The notes: generated by a model not told the origin, from the sequence alone. Shown: positions 23,021 through 33,666, counted from the stretch's first letter. The stretch is DNA of 64,000 bases from Sepiola atlantica (GCA_963556195.1 OY744529.1:63784580-63848579); one strand, 5' to 3'. Translations and numbers: made by a program.

Positions 23021-23393
23021 TTTTATAAATAAATATTAAATTATTAATACCTACAGACGCTAGCGTTTCAAGCTTATTGTTCTCATCAGTGCAAGAAAGT
23101 AACAATTTCAGACGGTCGGGAGGCGCAAACCCGGTTCAGAGTCAGCTTAGAATCTACAAGCAGTCGCCATATCCATTCGGCCAACGGAAACTGTCACGTA
23201 ATTAAGGGAAATTAAGATCTATATGTACCTAGAAGTGGGCATAGATAGAAGACTAGTCGAGAGTGTTCGACGAACGTATTCGGAACTTTGCATTAGAGCT
23301 TTTTGACAGTCTATTTTTAACATCCCCGAGAGTGCTCAACTTTAATTTCTTAAAGGGGCTTAGTATATGTATTTTATAAATAAATATTAAATT
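23019..23393 (-). mobile_element. Small element with hammerhead ribozyme, flanked by 24-bp direct repeats
   Basis: An exact 24-bp direct repeat (attttataaataaatattaa core) occurs at 23019-23042 and 23370-23393. Between them lies a 327-bp insert (23043-23369) that is less AT-rich than its surroundings and encodes no protein. At its left end, on the minus strand, sits the hammerhead at 23050-23095. The direct repeats are most simply a target-site duplication. Hammerheads of this type are known in Penelope-like elements and in small non-autonomous retrozymes; which of these applies is not decided, since neither a Penelope protein nor tandem copies are visible. Confidence 0.6.
23050..23095 (-). 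ncRNA. Type I hammerhead ribozyme
   Basis: Minus-strand RNA order: CUUGCA (stem I 5' strand, 23095-23090), CUGAUGA (23089-23083), 13-nt stem-loop II (23082-23070), GAAA (23069-23066), CGCUAGCGUC (23065-23056), UGUAGG (stem I 3' strand, 23055-23050). Stem I pairs over six positions (two G-U wobbles). Stem III forms from A15.1-C-G with C-G-U16.1, and the cleavage base H17 is C. All conserved core positions (C3 U4 G5 A6 G8 A9, G12 A13 A14 A15.1, U16.1 C17) are intact. Weak point: stem II has G-U, A-U, an A-C mismatch, then C-G around a 5-nt loop, so activity may be reduced. Predicted cleavage is between 23056 and 23055. Confidence 0.8.
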
Positions 23394-23489
23394 TGGACTT
23401 GTTTGGTAAAAGAGTAAATTATCTATTTTGGACTGGCATGGGTTTTAATTTGAGCATTTAACCAGAACTTTTTTTTTTAATATACTCAT

Positions 23490-23720
23490 GGTTCATCACT
23501 TATCAAGGTCAAAAGCCACTAGATGATAAGGATTAATCAGATTATCAGTTAGATGATGGAACAATACAATGAGAGGATTGAGAACGACAGACGAAATAGC
23601 CCTGGATGAATTAATTCAGAGGACTGCTTGACAGGTATTTGTTGACATTGAACTTGAAAACGACCATGTTGTAGTCTGTAGGGAAGCAGTCCTGAACAGT
23701 TTATATAACTTGTTTTTATG
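23490..23720 (-). pseudogene. CR1/Jockey-like LINE 3' end fragment
   Basis: Shares 'atcacttatcaaggtcaaaagccact', 'gataaggatta' and 'tgttgacattgaacttgaaaacgacc' with 2785-3060. The last few codons of the ORF correspond to the 'AVFKSNVNK' region. No catalytic part. Confidence 0.6.
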
Positions 23721-24019
23721 GGAGGTCTTTATCCTCTGTGCTACCTGCCCCCATTCTGACTCTCTACCAGACTAATACTTACTCAGTAATAAAATATTTA
23801 CAGCTTCAAGTAGAAAGATTATCATGATATAAAGTGAGATAGTGTTGGGCCAGACAGAGAGAAAGGGATCACTGGTTACGATAAGGTTGACTATCATAGT
23901 ATTTTTTAGTACATGCAGTATTCAGAAGTGCAGAATAAGTGATACACCAACTACTGTAAACAGTCTGCTGTAAAGAACTTCAACTTTATGTAATAAAGCA
24001 TTTTTTTTTTTTTTTTTAC

Positions 24020-24260
24020 TATCAAGTCACCACTTATCAAGGCTAAAAACACTCAAGGATACGAGTTAATGACATGGATAGATTGATACCAGAATGATGA
24101 TGAATACTATGAAAAGATTGAAAACTTCCACATACCACCCACTCAAAACAGCCGACTTGGAAAACAGCAATTCTTTCTCCTTTGTCAGAAACATCACTGA
24201 TGGAATGTCAGCATCATCATATTCGGTTTAACGTACGTTTTACATGCTGGCATACATTAG
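24020..24260 (-). pseudogene. LINE 3' ends: CR1/Jockey-like, then RTE-like
   Basis: 24020-24180 repeats the 'caccacttatcaaggctaaaa..ctcaaggata' text of the CR1/Jockey-like family. 24205-24280 is the reverse complement of the RTE-like 3' terminus ('attcggtttaacgtacgttttacatgctgg', 'ttttagaaattgacattc'). A T-run is at 24000-24018. Confidence 0.6.
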
Positions 24261-24280
24261 ATGGCTTTTAGAAATTGACA

Positions 24281-25320
24281 TTCAAACATAATTTTTATAT
24301 GCCGGATGCCGTTCCCGATGCCCTTAAAATGTGATAACTAAATAACAAAAATGGGGAGGGGCTGAGAATGATGAGGCTGTTGAAAGTAAACTCATGGTCC
24401 ATTTTCTTCTCTCCATCAGTATGAATAGCCGTTGGCTTCCATGGACCTCATCCACCCTTTGATAGCTCTTGTTTTTAGTGTTGCTGGGCCTCCAGAAAAA
24501 AAACCTCAGTTGCACGATCACCTGGCCTGTTATAGGGATGGCCATGATTAAATCTCATGAAAATCAGGTTTAAAAAAAAGAAGTATTTATAGTAAGGATT
24601 CCATGCCTTCTTGCATATTTACAGAAAAAAACAAAAAACTAACTGCATTGCCCAGTAGTGTTTTGATATCATGCCGTTTTTTTTAATGTATTGACGAATA
24701 CAGAGTGACATCCCTTTTTTAAAATGGCGTCCATCTGATAATAATTCTGACCTTGTCAAAATATTTTCTGAAAGAAATTAAATCGAATTACATTTTATTG
24801 TTTTTAACAATCGTGATGATCTTTACATGCTGCCACGATCCACCGAAAGAATTGACAAACCAGAATCAGATATTGATTTTGTAAGAAGAAAGCTATCGAT
24901 GACAAAAATTGAGGAGACTACTTTATAAATTAAAATACATCCAAATATGATATCCGTAAGACAATCTGCCGAATTACATGTTCATAGGTTTACTACCCTA
25001 TAAGCAGTTAACGGACACACAAAAACAGCCAGACATTAGTTGATCCACTTTATATATTATATATTTTACTTTTGTTTAAAATGAAAGAATTGGTAAGATT
25101 TAATCCATTATAATAAGATTTTGTCTGTAACAGCCGATGTATTAAAACATAGAACATTCTGAAATTATTTTGTTTTTTTTAATAGTAAATTAAAGCCAGA
25201 GAATCATTAGATTCCTTGGATTTACATGAGAAAACTAAGGCATATTAATAGAGATGGAATAAAACAGTTAAACCATGGAATACTAAAGAAATTTATTTTT
25301 TATACTTATTCAAAATATTA
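24281..25320. other. Unassigned stretch
   Basis: No gene or shared repeat recognised. Confidence 0.35.
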
Positions 25321-25442
25321 TCTACATATATAAAGTTGGTATTGGTATAGCTTTTGAACCAAACAAAACCGAATTTTTATGTAAACAGCCGAAAAAAACC
25401 CGCACTAAAACGAGGCGGCTTTGCTACATGGAAAGGGGGGGG

Positions 25443-25473
<31 letters not shown>

Positions 25474-26470
25474 ATGAAATATTTTGTTTTTATCATGTGA
25501 AAGTTAAAAGTAAAGTTTGTTTTTTTTGTTGATAAATTGTGTTTTTCTTTAGTACAAAATCAATGCAACAACAAGTTTTACAGATGGTAACGATTTTTAC
25601 AATTTTTTTTTTTCATTGTACTTTTAGGGTAATGGTACAGCTTTTAAAACGAAAAAAAAAACAACTAGGTTAGGATTAAAAAAATTCGTTTTTTTTTAGG
25701 TTCAGTTGGCAGGTTTTTTTTTAGTTAGCGCAGATGACAAAGAGGAAGAGGAAGTAAGTTTGTCGACAGGGTACAATTCTGCTATCTGCGATAATACGGA
25801 AACAACGGGGTTGGTTCGAAGATTCTCAATTTAAAAGGTAAAGTTGTCGTCTGCTTCTCGAGCATTCTGATTGGCTAAGCACTTTGGCATCTTCCGGCTG
25901 TTTGTGTAAATGGCCGGAAGATGCCGAACAAAAAGTTGGTTTTGTTTGGTTCAAAAGCTATACCAGTACAATAAAGTTAAGTATGTGTATATGTTTATGT
26001 GAGATAAACTAGCTAATTAACCAATGATGAAATTTGGAACACAGCTGCTTGGCGTAAGGGTGGGTAATGTGGGCTATATTCAGTTTAGTTTTATGCAAAG
26101 AGGGTGGAAGCATTTCATAAAAATTCAGATACCCCCAATATTAGACAATAAATATTCCAAAATTTCAGTTACTTTGGAGTATTTCACATTGTTGTTCAGG
26201 GGAATATGGGGACAACCTCCCATTTGAAAATTCAAATACTACCAATTTGCATTAAATTTGATCTGTAGTTATTAGACATCAAATAAGCAAGATTCCCCAA
26301 ATTTTAATTTCTTCTTCAAATCCAAATGGTAGACATTTTTCTTGAATCAAGATCATTTAATGGATTTTGATCAAAATTGAAATACAGATTCTAGACATAA
26401 GGTTTAGTAACTGGATTTTAATAATTAAAGGGAGTATAAAAGTGGTACAAAATTGTTGTTCAATTAACTA
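25321..26470 (+). mobile_element. Helitron family A copy, interrupted by a MITE
   Basis: Starts TCTACATATATAAAGTT after an A at 25320. After the nested insertion it resumes at 25971 as ataaagttaagtatgtgtat and continues 'agctaattaaccaatgatga', 'aatttggaacacagctgctt', the family A text also at 1-480 and 48030-48290. The last shared phrase is near 26455; 'aactagcag' at 26469 may be a decayed end. No ORF. The copy at 48040 carries 'agaaagttaggtatgtgcat', confirming that the sequences on either side of the insertion were once contiguous. Confidence 0.65.
25338..25970. mobile_element. hAT-like MITE with 8-bp target duplication
   Basis: Left end ggtattggtatagcttttga and the reverse complement of the right end, tgtactggtatagcttttga, match, and both continue accaaacaaaacc. 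ATAAAGTT stands on both sides (25330-25337 and 25971-25978), an 8-bp target duplication of the kind made by hAT transposases. The 633-bp body has A/T runs (25440-25470 is mostly A) and an internal copy of 'ggtacagctttt' near 25635, but no transposase. It lies inside the Helitron family A copy. Confidence 0.8.
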
Positions 26471-27079
26471 GCAGAATGATGACTATCTTGCTAGTTTTTC
26501 TATAAATTTAAATCACAATAATTGATAAAATTATTCACTTTATTTTGAATTTTCTCAAAAATTGATAATCAAGTTTTATATATATTTTTGATAGTGGGGA
26601 CGATGCACTGATTCTTAAAGTTTTTATTTATCTTTAGATCGAGCTCGGGAAACTGTCATAAGTTTACTAAAGAAGTTTTTAAAAAATTGAGCAACTGTTA
26701 AATTTTAATATAATATTACATGAGTGACACCTTCAGCTAAAAAGGACATAAATAAAATTGTTTCGCAAGTGTTTGCATTAATATTCAGATTCATCTAAAA
26801 CAACATCTCAATCGATGAAGTTAAAAAAACAAAAGAAGGGGTGAGGGTGATAGAAACTGGGTCGTTTGACGATTTAATTGCAAATTTCGACTAATTAGAA
26901 TAGTTTTTTTTCAAACATAAGTCAATCCCAAACCTGAGGAATATTTCAGCATGTATTTTGTGTTAAAATATATAGAAAAAAGGCTTAGAGAAACAAACGT
27001 TGGTTAACTCAGCTTTAGTATAATAATGGATATAAGATTGACAGATATAAAGGAGTACTTCTCAGTGCCTTCAAAGTTT
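26471..27079. other. Unassigned AT-rich stretch
   Basis: No gene or shared repeat recognised. Confidence 0.35.
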
Positions 27080-27260
27080 GAATCAAAATGTATCTTTTGT
27101 CCTCAGAAGAAATCCTTCTCGACTGGAGGCAATTTTAATTTTTGTCTCATCCAGAATGCCTGTTTTTGGAGGAACTGGATACCCCCACTCTCCGCATTAA
27201 AAACCGACCGTGTATCTAACTTTGCCCTCGTGTGTGTGGGGTGTGTGTGCAAGTAAATTG
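27080..27260 (+). repeat. U2-headed SINE-like repeat, copy 2
   Basis: 'cttttgtcctcagaagaaat', 'ccttctcgactggaggcaat', 'tttgtctcatccagaatgcc', 'ttttggaggaactgg', 'cattaaaaaccgacc', 'tttgccctcgtgtg'. The U2-like head is eroded ('gtatcttttgt'). The tail merges into a TG repeat. Confidence 0.6.
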
Positions 27261-27410
27261 TTTTAAACACATGGTTAAAAATATCTTTATCAAGACATTT
27301 TGGGTACCAATGGTTTCGTCCAGTTGATCAATTGAACTTACTGGTCTGGCCAGGCTGATTACTTGTTTGTGTGTTGTCTGAATGTGAGAAGAGTGAAAAA
27401 GTTGTTGGAT

Positions 27411-27715
27411 GGGGGGGGGGTGTACTTTGAAGCAGGCAAGCAGTACACCCCCCCCCCTCCACACACACACGGGCTTTCTATATTAGCCAGCTGACTGCTC
27501 TCGTCCTAGGCGGTTAGGCAGCTTCAATGTTAGAATACAAGGCCAAGTCTGTATAGCAGGAAGCCAAACTTTATTTCCATTAAGCTAAGCGGAGGTTGGA
27601 AGATATTTTGCCAGAATTAAAATAGATGGTGTAAAGGGGGGGGGGGGGTGACGGTTGGTTACACAAGCAGAACGAAGTTACCTCCAGCAGAAGATGAAAA
27701 TTGAGGGGGGGGGGT
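27411..27715. repeat. Cluster of poly-G and poly-C runs
   Basis: G-runs at about 27411-27420, 27637-27648 and 27704-27713, and a C-run at 27448-27456 followed by (CA)n, within 300 bp. No gene seen between them. Confidence 0.7.
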
Positions 27716-27806
27716 ACTTTAATACACAAAACACTTTATAGTGCGTGGGTTAAAAGAATAAATAAATAAAAACACCTAAAACAGATAATTATTGTACAGT
27801 CCAGAG

Positions 27807-27832
27807 TATATATATATATATTGGTACTTCTA

Positions 27833-27872
<40 letters not shown>
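27807..27872. repeat. (TA)n microsatellite, interrupted
   Basis: Two TA blocks separated by 'ttggtacttctact'. The separator is the same as the terminal sequence of the MITE that starts at 27881, so the end of that element appears to have been duplicated with the microsatellite. Confidence 0.8.
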
Positions 27873-27878
<6 letters not shown>

Positions 27879-27880
27879 TG

Positions 27881-28413
27881 GTACTTCTACAAAAAATTTT
27901 TTCCCGGGCATTTTTAACAAGAGCCAACAAAACAAATAGGCAACAAATAAAAGTTACCTAAGGCAAGATAAGTTACTCTTCTACTACCTGGATAGTTTAT
28001 TTGTGTCCTAACTTATTTTAAATCGTTTTATGTTCCAAACAAACCTGATGTCCACTGTTCAGTTAGAACGAAAAACAAAATGACTGGCCATGAGCCGTGC
28101 ACCAAAACCCTTGATAATCGCTCAAAAATCTAAAAGTAAAAATACTACCGATATTTTGTTTTATTTATCGAGACTCCACGTGACTGTAATGACAGCCATT
28201 GTGTTCTTCGTTCTAACTGAACAGAGTGGACATCAGGTTTGTTTTGAACAAAAGAACGCTTTAAAATAAGTTAAAACACAAAAAAAAACTTATCCAGGTA
28301 GGAACAGGAGTAACTTATATTTCTTTTTTCACCACTTTTTTGTTTTGTTGGTTCTTATTAAAAATGTGTTTTTCTTCTCCTAAACTAAGGTTCATATTGT
28401 GTAGAAGCACCTA
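27881..28413. mobile_element. hAT-like MITE with long inverted arms
   Basis: Terminal GGTACTTCTAC at the left and GTAGAAGCACC at the right. Inverted similarity continues inward in blocks: 'catttttaacaagagccaac', 'aagttactc', 'tacctggata', 'taacttattttaaa', 'aaacctgatgtccact', 'gttcagttagaacgaa'. The arms cover about 200 bp each. The terminal box is shared with the elements at 35022 and 38351. No ORF; target duplication hidden in AT repeats. Confidence 0.75.
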
Positions 28414-28559
28414 TTTTTTTTTTTAATTCTTAGATAACAATTCTCAATTTTCTTGAGGTTGGAAGGAACTAGTAGAAATTACTATTGAAAAAATTTCAAC
28501 TGATTTTTCTTTCGTTCACAATTAGTTGTAGCAATAATCTTCTTACACTTTATATATGA

Positions 28560-28942
28560 CTAGCATGATTATTCGGCGTTGCCCGGAGAGGGGGTGTATA
28601 GACAACACAATAGAAGAGTTAAGTGTGCAACATCTTTATTTTAAAAACCTCTCCCTGGCAAAAAAAAAAAGCTTAATCGAATTACTAAATAATAACATTT
28701 AAAAAAAAAAAATTAAAAAAAAACAAACAAAAAAAAATCGCTCTAAATATCGGACCCCATTCCTGAATAATTTAGTTCCTGTTGATCCCCAAAAGAATGA
28801 ATATTGAAAATAAAACCTAAGTGCCTATATTTTTGTAGAGGCAATGCTGAAAAAGAATGTCAGCTTTGTGGGTGTGTCTTGTGTATTTTTTAAATTTTTA
28901 CTTTTGTCTGTACACACAGACAACTTTCCTTCATATAATAGA
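28560..28942 (-). mobile_element. Complete short non-autonomous Helitron
   Basis: Minus strand: starts TCTATTATATGAAGGAAAGT after an A (28943), continues 'tgtctgtgtgtac', and ends with CCGGGCAACGCCG, then 'aataatcatg' and CTAG before T. Both ends and the A/T insertion site fit the Helitron rule. 383 bp, no ORF. Its 28820-28915 segment ('gctgaaaaagaatgtcagct') recurs at 31428-31507. Confidence 0.8.
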
Positions 28943-29559
28943 TAGTTGAAGAAATAAAAGAAGCACATTACATGAAGTGTGGGATGTAAAGCAGTTTTAT
29001 TCAATGTTGCTTTACATGGATTTATTTACCAGTCTCCCTCAGTGGCAAGGTCAGTTTATAGTGAAGAATTCATCTCCAAATAAAGGGGGCATTTGTCCGG
29101 CTGCAAAAATAGCTTGATCGTTCACGGGACAGGAAATAAACATCCACCCCTCCCCGAAACAGATAATAATACACTTTGATCCACGTCGAAGGTCGAATGT
29201 GGAGTCTGGAACACAAGTCTAGATATGATGTAAAATAGCAGTAATATTTTCCTAGCCGTCAGAGTCTATGTTATCTACTGGTTTATAATCCTTGTTTACT
29301 TGACTCCCCACGAGAGCAAAGTTATCATCTCATTACTAGCAGTAAATGAATCTATTCAGAGACTGACTGGACCACATAAACTATTGTGTTCTTATCAACT
29401 CTGAACTTAAAACTGTTCCAGCGTTTATCAATGAAAAACACATTAAGATGAACGGAAATTCTGAATCTAAGTAGGACAGGCACATTTCTCTAAGGAAGGG
29501 TTACATTTTCTTAAGTCGTAGCTTTACAAACCTATAAAAGCTGGCATACCGGTCGAGCT
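28943..29559. other. Unassigned stretch
   Basis: No gene or shared repeat recognised. Confidence 0.35.
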
Positions 29560-29765
29560 TTAGTGCAGTTCTAGGGGGTCCACCCTCCCAGGCTTTACTT
29601 TCTCGCGCTTCGAGAAGGGGTTAGCTTATTGCTGATTGCCCGAGGTACCCATATCGGAAATGCCGACAGGGCTGCTCAGACTTTTTTTTGTGGGTCAGAG
29701 TGCACTTCCTCTTGCGCGTTGGCTTTTCAATCATCGCCTTCCGACCATAGAAGGTAAATAGAAGC
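29560..29765 (+). repeat. GC-rich dispersed repeat G, copy 1
   Basis: 'ctagggggtccaccctccca', 'gagaaggggttagcttattg', 'ctgattgcccgaggtaccca', 'gccgacagggctgctcag', 'gtgggtcagagtgcacttcc', 'ggcttttcaatc'. Copies at 33050-33265 (plus) and 34640-34835 (minus). Class unknown. It is markedly richer in GC than the background. Confidence 0.7.
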
Positions 29766-29935
29766 ATTTTCAAAATGCCTAGAATTTTTAAATAAATAGA
29801 CAACTCAATCATTTTCCTACATATTAAAAATTATTTTGCTGTTGTTTTGAAAAGACCTTGGAAAAGAGATGAAGTTATGTCATTCTAATTAGCTTTCATT
29901 CATTTGAAACTACAAGCAAATAATTGAATTTTTGT

Positions 29936-30325
29936 TTCATTTTTACTTCAGCCGAAGTTCTCAGAAATCAAGAGGCCCCCTTCCTTGGGCTAACACTTGT
30001 CCCTATATGAGATACACAGATATTCGCCTGTTATTAAAGTACTTTTTACCTGTCAAACGTTGAGTTAGTAAAGTTAAGAACATTAATTTTCCTTTCCCCA
30101 GTTGACTATGTTATAGTATACTTGTCTTGTGGTCTTTTCGTCTTACCGGATTCCAAGACAAGAATTCATCTAGTCTGGCGGAGTATCCAGCTAAGTGCTG
30201 TCACTTGAGGTAACATCACTAGGAGAAGGTGCACCATTCCTCATATGAGCCGGTGTATAGCCGTGTCGAGGGGATCTTATTTGGACTTCGAATACTGTTA
30301 TTTTGAATATTTGGTCAGGGTTATT
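29936..30325 (+). repeat. Dispersed repeat D, copy 1
   Basis: About 390 bp matching, in reverse, 53950-54360: 'gaagttctcagaaatcaaga', 'ccttgggctaacac', 'tgtcaaacgttgagttagta', 'caagacaagaattcatctag', 'ggtgcaccattc', 'aatatttggtcagggtt'. No coding sense. Class unknown. Confidence 0.7.
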
Positions 30326-30569
30326 TATTTTTCAGTGAATTGAATTTATTTCATACTTAGATGTTAAAAGAACACATTAGTACATGTCAAAACGTATCAG
30401 TAAAAGTGCAGGTCAAGAAATAAAAAATAAGAATTAAAGGGTAAGCTTTAGAAAGAAATGACATGGGTTTAATTATGAGGGAGAAAATAGTGAATGACTG
30501 AATTAATGTTTTTGTCCATTCCCTTAAACAAATCAGAGGGAAAATAAACGGATCAAAAGATTGATTTTA

Positions 30570-31276
30570 TCTTCATATTAATAAAAATTATAAGACAACT
30601 TCACGTGTATCTGCGTGTTTTTTCTTATGACTTCCAGAATGGAATCACTTTTTTTTATTATCTACTATTAATCGAATATTGAAATAGAAAATGCAATAGC
30701 ATAAAATAAGACGATTTTTTTTTTATCATAAAACAAATTTAATTACGAAATTAAATCCACCAGTATGCATTTCGATTTTTTCGTAAACAAGTCAGCCATT
30801 TTAATGTTTTTAAATAATTGAAAGAAAAAAAGAATGAATTACTTCGTGATCCTTCCAAATTTGAAAGGAACTTTGAAGCATTTAAACTGTGGGATAGAAT
30901 GTCATTATTTGGCTTAATTTTTTTTTTTTTAATCCTCATCTTAAAAGATTGAAAGTTTTAGAAGCTATTTACACCCGGCCAATACTTTTAGAGATTAACA
31001 CAACATTACCTTAAGAAAATCAGTTGCTCTTCCAATATGTGATTTACCGAGTTGTTTACATTCCAATGTGATCTATTCATTAACTCGACTCTAACAAATC
31101 GATAGATCACATATTGGAAGATCACCGAAAATTAGTTATAGTTTTAACAATTAGGTTCAATTAATAATGTAATGACCAAAACGATAAAAAGAAGCGAAAC
31201 AAAACAAAAATGAAGTAAAAACAAAAACAAAACAAAACAAAAAAACTTCCGGGTAACGCCGAGTAGGTACAGTGAG
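30570..31276 (+). mobile_element. Non-autonomous Helitron with internal inverted repeat
   Basis: Starts TCTTCATATTAATAAAAATT after an A and shares its 5' text with 10818. The 3' end has 'tccgggtaacgccgagtagg' and 'tacagtgag' before T, a decayed CTAG. The 707-bp body contains an inverted pair (31028-31046 and 31103-31121, 'tcttccaatatgtgat') that is absent from the 10818 element, probably a nested insertion. Confidence 0.7.
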
Positions 31277-31383
31277 TTATGAGTGAGTTATGAATCAAAT
31301 CTAAACCGAACCAACAATTAAGTCCGAAAAAGAAGCGAGCACTAACAATACAGATATTGAATATATCAAAAAAATTAAAAAGT

Positions 31384-31507
31384 GCCTATATTTTGTTGGA
31401 GATTTGCCTCCAACAAAATATAGGCTGAAAAAGAATATCAGCTTTGTGGGTATGTTTTGTGTAGTTGTTTCTTTTGTTTGTTTTTTTACTTTTGGTTGGA
31501 CAAGTTA
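31384..31507 (-). mobile_element. Helitron 5' fragment with an 18-bp hairpin
   Basis: 31384-31401 (gcctatattttgttggag) and 31408-31425 are exact reverse complements with a 6-nt loop. The following text to 31507 matches the 28560 Helitron. The 28.8-kb copy has only one 'gcctatatttttgtagaggc' stretch, so the hairpin arose by local inverted copying. Confidence 0.65.
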
Positions 31508-31647
31508 ACAATTTAAACACTAGTTCTTTATTTTTGAACAACATCAATACAATAAAATAAAAAAACACGCGTAAGAAATGGGAACATAAAGAAAATAATT
31601 ATGCGTTCTTTTAATTTCCCATATGCAGTTTGGGTTTAAAAAAATTA

Positions 31648-31865
31648 TCTATATATTAATACGCTAGCGTATACTTACCTACCTCTGTCACGCTCTGACA
31701 CCCCTTTTTACGAAGATGGGATCTCCCGAGATTTTTTTTTTTTAACGGTAAACTAAATATACATCGAGGGGGGGGGGATAAAACAAAGTTAGTACTTACT
31801 TTTGCCTCAACGAGGGGGAGGTAGGGAGGGGGAAACAACATGGAATTTGAACTGGGTCCCGCTAG
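31648..31865 (+). mobile_element. Short Helitron-like element
   Basis: TCTATATATTAATACGCTAG after an A, ending gtcccgCTAG before T. The same 5' end is seen on the minus strand at 41645. The 3' hairpin is only a small GGGTCCC palindrome, so the boundary is less sure than for the other Helitrons. Interior has T and G runs. Confidence 0.5.
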
Positions 31866-32189
31866 TTAAGATATTACTTTTTTTTTTACTTATATTAATG
31901 TGTTCTCAAGACCTACTGATTGGGAATTAAGTTTTCATTTGATAAATGTTTTGATAAGCGTATCATTTTAACATAAAAATCAAGGACTATTTATTTCAAC
32001 TAAAACTTCCTTAAAAGGAATAATTACGACCAGTATCAATGTCAGAAGTTGACCCCTCATTTTAAAACCATCTATACATTGTATATTTACGAACGTTATT
32101 TTTTTTTTCCTTTTCGTCCGTTTTTAGAAAATTAATCTACAAATTTACCATTTTATATAACACCTTCCAATTAAATTATACTTTTTAGG

Positions 32190-32575
32190 CGATTACGTGT
32201 GAACACACTGAAAAACTTGGCAGAAAAGGAACAAATATTTTAGAATTTAGAGTAGGGCATCAGTCTCGTATATAAATTTAGCGTAAATTTTTTTATTTCC
32301 TGGTTATTCTAACTTTTTAAGATTCTAAGCTAATTTTTTTACCACTAAGCCTAAGACCGAGTGGCAAGATCGTAAAATCACACGTAGTCGTCTAAAAAAA
32401 ACTAGACCCCCCCCCTCTCGAAAAATTGGGTTAATAATGCCCTAAAACAGTAGAATGGCATGAAATGGGTGATCATTTTAGGTCAAATTTATATGCTAAA
32501 CTGATCCTTCACTCTAAATTCTGAAATTTGTTGTTTTTTTCTGACAAGTTTTTCAGCGTGTTCACACGTTTAATC
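32190..32575. mobile_element. MITE of family F
   Basis: Ends gattacgtgtgaacacactg (32191) and cagcgtgttcacacgtttaatc (to 32574) are inverted copies; the 30-bp block 32195-32224 pairs with 32540-32569 with two mismatches. Inner blocks 'agaatttagagta' and 'ctctaaattctgaaat' also pair. The inner text ('ttagagtg..gatca', 'tatataaatttagcgtaaa', 'gggtgatcatttta') is shared with the element at 38213-39515. No ORF. Confidence 0.7.
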
Positions 32576-33049
32576 TACAATAATACAAATAAAATGCCTT
32601 TGAAAAATAAAAAGCATTCATTTTATTTGACAGATTTTACTATGTGATTATTTTAAAAATAAAGTTTTTCAGAATTTCTGAGTTGAGCAAAATGATCATC
32701 CCTAACCAGAGTGAGTTTCACTTCAACGTGATCAAAATACGAATCAAAGACACTGAAGTCGTTATTGTCAATGATTTTTAATCCAACAACAAATATGGGT
32801 TTTTGGTTAGTCAGACTCTTTCGCGTCAATTCGTTGTGTGTGTGTAGAGGGTAATTCTGAGTGAACCCCTCAATTACATACACGATTCATTGAGTAGTAG
32901 TACGAACTACTATATTCATACAGGCTGATACAGCTAGAGTGAAATCGGAAGTACTTGCGTACTCCCCAACAGAACGATAGTAAGTCAACGTAGATTTCGA
33001 ACTAGATTTGAGCCCAGTTTGACGATTTCATGTTCGATAATTTCCTAGT

Positions 33050-33265
33050 CTCACAGGCCCGGGTACGTTCTAGGGGGGGGGGGTCCATCCTCCCAAGCAT
33101 TACCTTCTCTCTTTGAGAAGGGGTTAGTTTATTGCTAATCGCATGAGGCGCCCTTACCGGGGAATATCGACAGGGTTGTTCAGGCATTTTTGTGAGTCAG
33201 AGTGCACTTCCTCTTTTGTGCTGGCTTTTCAATCCCCACCTTCTGACCTGCGGTGGGAGGGAGGT
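33050..33265 (+). repeat. GC-rich dispersed repeat G, copy 2
   Basis: 'gttctaggggggggggg', 'tccatcctcccaagcattac', 'gagaaggggttagtttattg', 'gcatgaggcgcccttaccgg', 'ggaatatcgacagggttg', 'gtgagtcagagtgcacttcc'. The G-run replaces 'ctagggggtcc' of copy 1, showing homopolymer growth in place. Confidence 0.7.
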
Positions 33266-33666
33266 AAACACTGCGTTATTGACGTTTTGGGCATTTACTA
33301 TCTGGCGAGTAGTGGGTGGTCTATTCTTAGAAAGTGGTCCTGATTTTATTTGGGTGTTTTTTTGTTGTTGATTTGGGGGAGGGGAAGAGTCCCCACTTAA
33401 CATCTTTTTCTTTTTTACAATTGTAAATAAAGTTTATTTTAAACTATTGAGCATATTTTAAGTAGGGAGTAGTCTGTAGAGTAAATGTGGTATTTTGGTG
33501 ACTGCTGAAGTGAAAGTGATGAACAAATGGTGAAAGAATAAAAGTAACAGTGCTTGGACGAATGGGCCAAAATGCGTTTAGTTAAGAGTAGAATAGAGAA
33601 TGATCTACGATCTCCACAATTTTGAGGGCCTTGTGCCTAATTTGTTTCCTTTTTAAGAAAATAAAT

